Assembly: GCA_021372005.1 (NCBI GenBank) | Contig: JAJFVC010000098.1 | Location: forward strand, 1-37,476 | Direction of reading: 5' to 3' | Source of the DNA: Planctomycetaceae bacterium | GTDB lineage: Bacteria > Planctomycetota > Planctomycetia > Pirellulales > Thermoguttaceae | DNA length: 37,476 bases | Shown: in pieces, positions 9,220 to 15,634 of the stretch | Numbering within the stretch: the stretch's first letter is position 1 | Layout of the letters: the number at the start of each line of letters is the position of its first letter | The notes under the pieces: generated by a model | Databases searched by the model: none | What the model saw: the letters and a program-made list of their open reading frames with translations, nothing else | Told to the model about the DNA's origin: nothing | Made by a program: the position numbers and the translations under genes

Positions 9220-9382
9220 CCAAATCTATGGATCCTCAGATAAAGATGAAGGATACATGCTTGCCACGCACCATTATTCCGAAAAGCAACCGCTCTTTTT
9301 ACCTGGGTCCATTCTTCCCTGGAGGTGCGCGACAAGCACACACCCTCCATATCGGACCATGCGACTCCGACCACAATGCCGA

Positions 9383-10306
9383 TCAGTATAAGACGTCTTC
9401 CTCGGTCGCCCAATCGTGGAACAGATCCTTGACGATGCCGTATTTTTCGGTGGACGTTTTCGGATTCGGATGACAATGGATCTGCACGCCGTTGGCGTAT
9501 TGCTTGCCGGCGGTCATCACTTGCCGAACGTAGTCCTGCGTGGACGGATTCAGCCGAGCGTCCGGATCGCTGCTGTATACGTCCAACACGAGCGGCACAA
9601 GCGGGCCCCAGAGCTCGTGAATCTTTTTGACTTCCTCGCGGACCTGGTCGGCGTTCTTCCGATCGACCTTTCCCGATTCACGACCGTAAGCGAACAAAAT
9701 CCCGTCGACCGCGTTGCGATATTCTTTTACGAATTTTGGATTGGCGGCTTCCTTGGCGAAGTACAATCGTGGGACGAACGCCAGCTTCGGATGGATGGCG
9801 CGCGTCGCGGCCGCGATCTGCGACATCCGTTCCGGCGTCAACACCGACGCGTTGTCGCTAAGATTGTCCATCGACCACGCCACCAAATTCGATTCGCGCG
9901 CGCTGAGCTTGGCGATCTCCGTCGCCCAACGCTCGTAGTCTTGCTGAAACGGTTTTGAGGCGTTTTTGCCGTCCGGCGACTCCGATGGCGAAACCAGACT
10001 GACCCATACGTTCACGCCTCTTTGCCGAGCCAGCGGCAGAAACTTCGCCAAATCGCTCCAATCGTTGTCCTTCGAGATCAACCAGTTGTAGGTATTGGCC
10101 CGGAGCTCGGCCAGTTGGTCCAACAACCGCGGAATGTCCACATTCCCGCTCTTGTCGCGCGGCGCTTCGTCGAAGGTGCCAAAAGACCCCTGCACCACGG
10201 CGCGTCGAAGTTCCTGCGAGGCGTCCGCCGACAGGCCTGTCTCGGCAAGCCACGAGAAACAAAAAAACGTCGCCACAAGGCAGCCCAAACCAACCGTGCA
10301 TCTCAT
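9383..10306 (-). CDS. Secreted protein of unknown function, TIM-barrel glycosidase-like
   Basis: I do not recognise a named family. The ATG at 10304-10306 gives 307 residues and has GGAG about ten bases upstream; the frame stays open further upstream but lacks such support. Residues 1-27 are a signal peptide (VGLGCLVATFFCFSWLAETG). The rest alternates strands and helices in a way that suggests a beta/alpha barrel: NTYNWLIS, GVNVWVSLVSPS, LVAWSMDNLSDN, LAFVPRLYFA, VDGILFAYG, PLVLDVYSSD and GVQIHCHPN could be successive barrel strands, several ending in Asp, Glu or His. This resembles distant glycoside-hydrolase-like proteins but I see no assigned catalytic pair. The strand order is an inference by eye. 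Confidence 0.65.
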   Translation of the reverse strand: MRCTVGLGCLVATFFCFSWLAETGLSADASQELRRAVVQGSFGTFDEAPRDKSGNVDIPRLLDQLAELRANTYNWLISKDNDWSDLAKFLPLARQRGVNVWVSLVSPSESPDGKNASKPFQQDYERWATEIAKLSARESNLVAWSMDNLSDNASVLTPERMSQIAAATRAIHPKLAFVPRLYFAKEAANPKFVKEYRNAVDGILFAYGRESGKVDRKNADQVREEVKKIHELWGPLVPLVLDVYSSDPDARLNPSTQDYVRQVMTAGKQYANGVQIHCHPNPKTSTEKYGIVKDLFHDWATEEDVLY

Positions 10307-10635
10307 TGTCGTAGTCTCCAGAAGGAATGGAAGATTTTGACGCCCCGGACCTGCCCCAACGCATCCCATCAGCGACCGATCGCAAACGGCGGGGCGTCCA
10401 ATCTTACAGCACCTATCCTACCCTGTTTTCATCGTCTCGTCACCCTCGGGCGACGTGCATCCCGCCGCCGGTGGCGAAAGTCCTTAAATCGCTTCGGTCG
10501 CCCATTTCATCAAGAAACGCAAGAAAAATGTCTCCCAACCGCCAGCGTTGCCGACTCGGTCTCGACTCCGATGGGGAAGCCGGTTAAAATAGGCGGCCCT
10601 TGCCTGTTCCGCAAAGATCAAAGAAGGACATCTGC
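10307..10635. other. Divergent intergenic region, 329 bases
   Basis: This lies between the secreted barrel-like gene (leftward) and the ketosynthase homologue (rightward). It holds the predicted ketosynthase promoter at 10562-10590. I see nothing else that looks like a gene, RNA or repeat. Confidence 0.5.
10562..10590 (+). promoter_or_regulatory. Predicted sigma-70 promoter of the ketosynthase homologue
   Basis: A -35 TCGACT (10562-10567) and -10 TAAAAT (10585-10590) are 17 bases apart. Transcription would start near 10597, about 39 bases before the ATG at 10636. Confidence 0.45.
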
Positions 10636-11940
10636 ATGAGTTCCACGCCGCGTCGCATCGTGATTACCGGCCTCGGGATCATCTCTCCGCTGGGCAGCAC
10701 GAAACAGTCCCTCTGGGAGGGGTTGTCGCAAGGTCGCAGCGGCGTTCAGCGTCTGGCCAATTCGCTGCCCGTCCGAATCGGCAGCCCGTGTCCCCAGTTC
10801 ACCGGCGAAATCGACAATTTCGGCGAGCTGGACAAGGAAACCAAGAAAAACATCCGCAAGGGCCTCAAGGTCATGTGCCGCGAGTGCCAAATGGGCGTGG
10901 CCGCCGCGCAATGGGCATTGGCCGACGCTACGTTGAAGTCCGCCTCGATCGCCCCGGAACGGATCGGCATCTCCTTTGGCGCTGACTACATGCTCTCGCT
11001 GCCCGAGGAGTTCACCGAAGGCATCGTGCGATGCGTCGACGCGCAGGGCGAGTTTCAGTTTTCGCGTTGGGGCAACGAAGGCATGGCCAAGATGTCGCCC
11101 CTCTGGCTGTTGAAATACCTGCCGAATATGCCGGCCAGCCACTTGGCCATTTACAACGATTTCCGCGGCCCGAACAACTCGCTGACTCTGCGCGAGGCTT
11201 CGGCCAACCTGGCCCTGGGCGAGGCGTTCCAAATCATTCTGCGCGACGACGCCGACGTGATGCTCGTTGGAGCCACCGGTACCCGGCTGCACACGATGAA
11301 AACCATCCACGCCGTCCAGCAGGAAGAGGTTTGTGCGGATCACGAGGAGCCGGCCGCAGCCAGCCGCCCATTCGATCGGCATCGCAATGGCATGGTGCTG
11401 GGCGAAGGCGCCGCGGCGGTCGTTTTGGAGGAATTGTCGTTCGCCCAAGCCCGCGGCGCGACGATCTACGGCGAGGTGTTGGCCGCCGCGTCCAGCGCCG
11501 TGGCCGGCCCGCGATTGATCGCCGATCGCCGCCAGGCCATGCAAAACGTGCTGAAGTCGGTGCTTCGCAGCTCGGGGCTTTCGCCCGACGCCGTCGGCCA
11601 CGTGCACGCCCACGGTTTGAGCACCCGCACTTGCGACGTCGACGAATCGCGGGCCATCGACGATGTGTTCGGTCGCCGCGACGCACCGTTGCCGGTCGTC
11701 TCTGCGAAAGGCCATTTGGGCAATTTGGGGGCCGGCAGCGGTCTGATCGAGTTGATCGCCAGCCTGTTGGCTTTCGAGCACACCACACTGTTCCCGACGC
11801 TCAACGGCACCGCTCCCGATCCGGAATGTCCGGTGTCGGTGGTCCGCGACGGCGAGGTGCCGCCGGGCGAGAACTTCATCAATCTGAGCGTCACCCCGCA
11901 AGGTCAGGCCTCGGCCGCGCTGGTGCGGCGGTTCGTCTGA
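10636..11940 (+). CDS. Beta-ketoacyl-ACP synthase (FabF-like) homologue lacking the catalytic Cys
   Basis: Thiolase-fold protein of the KAS I/II family, 434 residues. The ATG at 10636 follows AAGGAC and gives the usual N-terminus RRIVITGLGIISPLG. KAS II enzymes condense malonyl-ACP with an acyl chain on a Cys, helped by two His. Here the Cys position in the nucleophile elbow (GPNNSLTLREASANLALGEA) is Glu187, the first His is kept (HVHAHGLST, His326), and the second His position (SAKGHLGNLGAGSG) is Asn363. It is therefore unlikely to condense acyl chains by the normal mechanism. Known relatives without the Cys are chain-length factors of type II polyketide systems and decarboxylating KSQ domains, which carry Gln. 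No partner ketosynthase or ACP gene is adjacent. It converges on the YjbQ-family gene with a 15-base gap. Confidence 0.88.
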   Translation: MSSTPRRIVITGLGIISPLGSTKQSLWEGLSQGRSGVQRLANSLPVRIGSPCPQFTGEIDNFGELDKETKKNIRKGLKVMCRECQMGVAAAQWALADATLKSASIAPERIGISFGADYMLSLPEEFTEGIVRCVDAQGEFQFSRWGNEGMAKMSPLWLLKYLPNMPASHLAIYNDFRGPNNSLTLREASANLALGEAFQIILRDDADVMLVGATGTRLHTMKTIHAVQQEEVCADHEEPAAASRPFDRHRNGMVLGEGAAAVVLEELSFAQARGATIYGEVLAAASSAVAGPRLIADRRQAMQNVLKSVLRSSGLSPDAVGHVHAHGLSTRTCDVDESRAIDDVFGRRDAPLPVVSAKGHLGNLGAGSGLIELIASLLAFEHTTLFPTLNGTAPDPECPVSVVRDGEVPPGENFINLSVTPQGQASAALVRRFV

Positions 11941-11955
11941 TTTGGGTCCTTTTCA

Positions 11956-12378
11956 CTAGGACTCGCCCTGCATGGTGACCACCAGTCGGCGGCCGCTGCT
12001 CCGACGACGATGTTCGCACAGACAAATTCCCTGCCACGTGCCGAGACACAATCGGCCGTCGCGGATGGGAATCGTTAGCGAACACCCCAACAGGGACGAC
12101 TTTACATGGCCCGGCATGTCGTCGCGGCCCTCGATCGTGTGCTGATAGCCAAAATCCTCGGGCGCCAGAACGTCGAGCGCCCGGTCCAGATCGACCAACA
12201 CGTCGGGGTCGGCGTTCTCGTTGATGGTCAAGGACGCCGAGGTGTGCTGCAAAAAGACGTGCAGCAACCCCACGCGGATCGTTGAAAGCTCCGGGATCGT
12301 CTCGACCACGCGCTGGGTGATCGAATGAATCCCTCGCGGAAGCGGCGGCAATGGAATCTCACGTTGAAGCCAGGTCAT
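11956..12378 (-). CDS. YjbQ / UPF0047 family protein
   Basis: A small conserved cytoplasmic protein; some members have weak thiamine-phosphate synthase activity, but the true role is unsettled. The ATG at 12376-12378 gives 140 residues, the normal family length, and is preceded by CAGGAGAG. Landmarks: VGLLHVFLQHTSASLTINENA around residues 36-56 and HVKSSLLGCSLTIPIRDGRL followed by GTWQGICLCEHR near the C-terminus; the conserved His, Asp/Glu residues and the GTWQ loop are present. The frame is open to 12468, but the upstream extension has no family similarity. It is convergent with the ketosynthase homologue and stands alone on its side. Confidence 0.93.
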   Translation of the reverse strand: MTWLQREIPLPPLPRGIHSITQRVVETIPELSTIRVGLLHVFLQHTSASLTINENADPDVLVDLDRALDVLAPEDFGYQHTIEGRDDMPGHVKSSLLGCSLTIPIRDGRLCLGTWQGICLCEHRRRSSGRRLVVTMQGES

Positions 12379-12743
12379 CGCAGTGAACTCTCCTGAACCC
12401 TGAAGACACCCCCAGTGTAAGCCGGTCGAACCGGCGAGAAAAGCCGGCGAGTCCCAAGAAGCTGTCATATGCCCCTGTGGGTGAATTGGAACCCCCCTGG
12501 TATTTTAGTCCGATTTCTGAATAGGACTCCGTCTAAAAGATTTCGCGCGGAAGCGACGGCCTGGTTTGACGTTGCGCGTCAAGCGACGACGGTCTTAAGG
12601 TGGGCAAAATTTGCTGTTTGATCGGTTTGCCCTCCACAGTTTTCGCTCGGTCTGCGACGGTTTTTTTGCCAAAAATGCTTGACGGCTTGGTTGAGTCGAC
12701 GATAATGAAGTGTTTGGTTTTTTGGGGATTGGAGTAGCTTGTA
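12379..12743. other. Intergenic region, 365 bases, with two inverted repeats
   Basis: It contains TTTTAG (12503-12508) facing CTAAAA (12533-12538), with AGTCC/GGACT nested inside, and TTGACG (12566-12571) facing CGTCAA (12577-12582) around five bases. The promoter for the small gene at 12744 lies at 12679-12706. The reading frames here look like noise. Confidence 0.4.
12679..12706 (+). promoter_or_regulatory. Predicted sigma-70 promoter of the 71-residue protein gene
   Basis: A -35 TTGACG (12679-12684) and -10 GATAAT (12701-12706) are separated by 16 bases. The start of transcription would be near 12713, 31 bases before the ATG at 12744. It is one of the better consensus matches in the window. 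Confidence 0.6.
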
Positions 12744-12959
12744 ATGAGAAATGTTTTTGAGGCGATTTTGGAGTGTGGACACGACGAGGACTTCTCGCCG
12801 GAAGAATCGGAGGAGTTCGCCGCGACCGATGCACCCGCCGGTTCGCGGGCGAAAATTGATATCTTGGCCGAAAGGGTGATGCACGGACAGCCGTTGTGGC
12901 ATCCCAGCGATCGGTCAGACTACAGCGGCCTGACCGGCGCCGTTCGTCCCCGTGCTTAA
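12744..12959 (+). CDS. Small conserved planctomycete-type protein, 71 residues
   Basis: Function unknown. It has an ATG start with GGAG about eight bases upstream and its own promoter at 12679-12706. The N-terminal half is acidic (DEDFSPEESEEFAATDA). The C-terminal half contains AKIDILAERVMHGQPLWHPS and DYSGLTGAVRPR. I recall similar small proteins ending in a PLWHxxDRxDYxGLTGAxRPR pattern from other planctomycetes, but cannot verify this here. It has no signal peptide, no membrane segment and one Cys. The pattern of conserved aromatic and charged residues suggests a small binding protein rather than an enzyme. Confidence 0.75.
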   Translation: MRNVFEAILECGHDEDFSPEESEEFAATDAPAGSRAKIDILAERVMHGQPLWHPSDRSDYSGLTGAVRPRA

Positions 12960-12984
12960 ACGCCGTCCCGCCCGTGCGGGGCGT
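12960..12984 (+). terminator. Hairpin just after the 71-residue protein gene
   Basis: ACGCC plus CCGC on the left pairs with GCGGGGCGT (12976-12984) across the loop CCGT, with a three-base bulge, starting one base after the stop codon. The nearest T-run (TTTT at 13007-13010) is 22 bases further on, so termination is possible but not certain. Confidence 0.3.
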
Positions 12985-13133
12985 AGGCGACGCTAAGGCT
13001 GTGCTCTTTTGGGGGAGAGAATCCCCTCAAAAAAAAGACTTTCGCTCAGCTTGGGCGGCATGTATTTCTTGCCCGCTGGACGCCGCCGTCGCGAGCAGCC
13101 TCGCCCCCCAGGGGAGATGCTGCGCGCCGGGAT

Positions 13134-13322
13134 TCATGCCGTCGCCCGAAGCGGCAACGTTTGTGGCTTTTCTTGCCGCTCCAACTCTCCCCGCAACACC
13201 AACACGTTCGACGGGGCCTCGATGCCCAAACGAACGCGATCGCCGGCCAGCTTCACCACGGTAACCACAATCGAATCACCAAGCGTGATCCGTTCACCTT
13301 CGTGTCGAGACAGAACCAACAT
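13134..13322 (-). CDS. csrA: Carbon storage regulator CsrA
   Basis: CsrA is a small dimeric RNA-binding protein that covers GGA-containing leaders to control translation and mRNA stability, often of carbon metabolism, motility and biofilm genes. The 62-residue product has the classic start MLVLSRHEGERITLGD and VRLGIEAP (residues 30-37). Leu4 and Arg44, both needed for RNA binding, are present; the usual His43 is Leu and Glu45 is Gly. The ATG at 13320-13322 has a perfect GGAGG six bases upstream; a TTG two codons earlier is unlikely. The 98-residue unknown gene lies 105 bases upstream on the same strand, so they may share a transcript. No fliW or flagellar genes are nearby. Confidence 0.95.
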   Translation of the reverse strand: MLVLSRHEGERITLGDSIVVTVVKLAGDRVRLGIEAPSNVLVLRGELERQEKPQTLPLRATA

Positions 13323-13427
13323 GAACAACCTCCGTGTCGCAAATAATGGAATGACTTGGACTATTCTGTTCGTTTGTGTCCATCGATCGGGTTTGCCGTC
13401 CAGGCCGCAACCGCTCGAACCACCGCG

Positions 13428-13724
13428 TCACGCCGCGGCGCTTTCCATTCGTGGAGACTCCAAAAGCTGAGTTTTCAAAAACCGTTCTCCACAAGACCCG
13501 TAAAACAAAATCTGGTTGCGATCTGTTTCCCAGATGGCCGTGAACTTGGTTGCGCGAGGACCGTGCAGGCAAAAATAAATCCCGCAAGGCTTGTCGCCCC
13601 GACGCAAAACTCGCTCGGTCATCTGAAAAGCCCCAACTTGGAGCTGATATTGACTGCAAATGGTGTTGTTGACGTATTCCCGAAGATCGTGGACGCTTTC
13701 AATTTGCTGAAAACGAGTCAACAT
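13428..13724 (-). CDS. Conserved small protein of unknown function, 98 residues
   Basis: The ATG at 13722-13724 follows a good AGGAGA. The product begins MLTRFQQIESVHDLREYVNN, then QYQLQVGAFQMTERVLRRGD, CGIYFCLHGPRATKF and an alternating strand segment ILFYGSCGERFLKTQLL. It is a predicted soluble mixed alpha/beta protein with no signal peptide. I recall similar proteins of about this length in other planctomycetes (RGxPCGxxFxLxGPR pattern), without any assigned function, and cannot confirm it here. It precedes csrA on the same strand by 105 bases, which hints at a regulatory link. Confidence 0.75.
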   Translation of the reverse strand: MLTRFQQIESVHDLREYVNNTICSQYQLQVGAFQMTERVLRRGDKPCGIYFCLHGPRATKFTAIWETDRNQILFYGSCGERFLKTQLLESPRMESAAA

Positions 13725-14317
13725 TGTAGGAATAAATCTCCTGTTTGATTTCCAAGAATGATAATGGATATATTACGCAAGAAGCATTGATTGCGTTGAT
13801 TGCCAACAAAAAGAACTATCGGCAATTTAGACAATTAAAATCGCGTGAGTATTTAGGGAAGGTTTTTTGTGGTTTTGAAATTGCCAGAGCAAAAAACGAT
13901 CGCTAATCACCATCAGAAAAGGAGATGCGACAAGGCAACCAACGCGGAACCGCGGCAAAACAAAATTAGATTCAAGATCAGATAGGTCGTAACAAACGAC
14001 CCACTCGACACCAGTCGCCTATTTTGTTTTTTTGGCCTTTGTATCGCCAGCTCGGCAATCAGCCCGGTTTGTGCGGCCTCTGTAATCCTAAAACACGCAA
14101 AACCTGTCCCAAAACGGGCGTCCAACGGGCTCCCCAACCCCTTGTTGGCTCGCCTGGGCGACGATCAGTCCGAAGGCGGGGGGACCTGGACAAACCAACC
14201 CATCCCTGCCAGAATAACGGGGACTCGTCGGTGAAACGCTCCAAGATCGTCGGTCGGTTCTGTGGCGTTCGACGTGGCGGCTCGGTGGAACGGGTCCCAA
14301 GGGGCGCACCGCCGCAT
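13725..14317. other. Long gene-poor region, 593 bases, before tRNA-Lys
   Basis: The left part (about 13725-13920) is strikingly AT-rich for this window, and GC rises again toward the tRNA. A small hairpin GGTCGT (13985-13990) / ACGACC (13996-14001) is followed about 25 bases later by a T-rich tract. Short frames on both strands here have no recognisable similarity or start signals. An unrecognised small RNA is possible but I cannot show one. Confidence 0.4.
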
Positions 14318-14390
14318 GAGGCTGTAGCTCAGTCGGTAGAGCAACGGACTTTTAATCCGTTGGTCGCGGGTTCAAGTCCCGCCGGCCTCA
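14318..14390 (+). tRNA. tRNA-Lys (anticodon UUU)
   Basis: A complete cloverleaf of 73 bases. The acceptor stem GAGGCTG pairs with CGGCCTC (one G-T pair), the D arm is GCTC/GAGC, the anticodon stem ACGGA/TCCGT has loop CTTTTAA giving anticodon TTT at 14351-14353, and the T arm GCGGG/CCCGC has loop TTCAAGT. The discriminator is A14390. CCA is not encoded. It lies 43 bases upstream of a DNA methyltransferase gene. I found no duplicated 3' end that would mark an integration site. Confidence 0.97.
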
Positions 14391-14433
14391 CTTTCTCTCT
14401 CTACTCCTGGCGAACCGGAACGGATCGGCCGCG

Positions 14434-15582
14434 ATGGTTTTGGGCGCGAAACAATCGACGGCGTCGGGCCGCAGACGGCCGGTCGGCGAGGATTCTGAAT
14501 TTCTCCGCCGCCAACTGTTGACCTATCTGGGCAACAAACGGCTCCTGCTTGACCACATCGCCAAGGCCGTTGGACACGTTCAGCAACGACTGGGGAAAAA
14601 ACGTCTGCAACTGTTCGACGTCTTCGCCGGATCGGGCGTCGTTTCACGATTCTTCAAGGCCCACGCTTCGCGGCTTGTGAGCAACGATTTTGAAGACTAT
14701 GCGGCGGTGGTTGGACGCTGTTTTTTACGCAATCGCAGCAGCGTCAATTTTCGGCGACTTCGGGAAATCGTCGACGACTTGAACGCCCGCGTCGATGGCG
14801 ACGGTTTTCAGTCCGGCTTTCTGGAAGAATTGTACTCGCCAAACGACGAATCCCAAATCACGGCCGAGGACCGCGTCTTCTATACCCGCGACAACGCCCG
14901 GCGATTGGACAACTATCGCCGGATGTTGGATTCTGCGCCGTCCGACTTGCGCGACCTGGTTTTGGGACCGCTGTTGAGCGAGGCGTCGATCCACGCCAAC
15001 ACGGCCGGCGTGTTCAAAGGTTTTTACAAAGACCGTCGCACGGGCGTCGGCAAGTTCGGCGGCAGTCACGGCGACGCGCTGTCTCGAATTCGCGGCCCAA
15101 TCCGACTGGCTCCGCCGGTCCTCAGCCGGTTCGAGTGCGACGTTGACGTGATGCAGATGGACGCCAACGCCGCGGCCCGTCGGGTCCGAGACGTGGACCT
15201 TGCGTACATCGATCCGCCCTACAATCAGCATCCCTACGGCTCGAACTATTTCATGCTGAATCTGTTGGTCCGCTACGAGCGGCCGACTCGCATCAGCAAA
15301 GTCTCGGGCATCCCGGTCGGTTGGCGTCGGTCGGGCTACAACGCCAAAACGAGTTCGCTGGAGTTGCTGCGAGATCTGCTCGGCGCGCTCGATTCGCGTT
15401 TTTTGCTGGTGTCGTTCAACGACGAGGGATTTATTCGCCCCCGGGAAATGACAACGCTGCTCGAGCGGCTGGGTTCCGTCCAAGTGGTCGAGGTGCCGTA
15501 CCACACGTTTCGCGGGAGCCGAAACCTACGGAATCGCGACCTTCACGTCACCGAACACCTTTTCTTGGTCGAGCGGCGTTGA
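14434..15582 (+). CDS. D12-class N6-adenine DNA methyltransferase (orphan)
   Basis: It methylates adenine in a specific DNA sequence using S-adenosylmethionine. The 382-residue product has the group alpha order: TYLGNKRLLLDHI (residues 30-42, motif X), FDVFAGSGVVSRFFK (61-75, motif I, AdoMet site), a variable target-recognition region of about 170 residues, and DLAYIDPPYNQHPYGSNYF with the catalytic DPPY at 260-263 (motif IV). The C-terminal part (LDSRFLLVSFNDEGFI) completes the fold. The length exceeds Dam (278 residues). No restriction endonuclease is adjacent: the left neighbour is tRNA-Lys and the right one a convergent peptidase gene. It could be a solitary regulatory methylase, or the remnant or antirestriction part of a system inserted beside the tRNA. 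Confidence 0.92.
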   Translation: MVLGAKQSTASGRRRPVGEDSEFLRRQLLTYLGNKRLLLDHIAKAVGHVQQRLGKKRLQLFDVFAGSGVVSRFFKAHASRLVSNDFEDYAAVVGRCFLRNRSSVNFRRLREIVDDLNARVDGDGFQSGFLEELYSPNDESQITAEDRVFYTRDNARRLDNYRRMLDSAPSDLRDLVLGPLLSEASIHANTAGVFKGFYKDRRTGVGKFGGSHGDALSRIRGPIRLAPPVLSRFECDVDVMQMDANAAARRVRDVDLAYIDPPYNQHPYGSNYFMLNLLVRYERPTRISKVSGIPVGWRRSGYNAKTSSLELLRDLLGALDSRFLLVSFNDEGFIRPREMTTLLERLGSVQVVEVPYHTFRGSRNLRNRDLHVTEHLFLVERR

Positions 15583-15634
15583 TCGCGGCTCAGCGTTTCT
15601 TGACCGGGACGCCGAGTTGACGCAAATTCGTTGG

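Noticed and set aside
12579..12902. Minus-strand frame of 107 codons over the 71-residue gene
   Set aside because: It opposes a gene with a good promoter and start signals and has a composition of a shadow frame.
13007..13032. TTTT-GGGGGA / TCCCC-TCAAAA inverted repeat, looked like a two-way terminator between the 71-residue gene and csrA
   Set aside because: The T-run precedes rather than follows the stem in both directions, so it does not fit intrinsic termination. A structural role remains possible.
14059..14309. Overlapping minus-strand frames of 61-74 codons upstream of tRNA-Lys
   Set aside because: No ribosome-binding sites, no recognisable motifs and Arg/Pro/Trp-rich compositions typical of chance frames in GC-rich DNA.
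14318..15634. Genomic island at tRNA-Lys
   Set aside because: No integrase, and the tRNA 3' end is not repeated downstream within the window. Only the lone methyltransferase hints at insertion.
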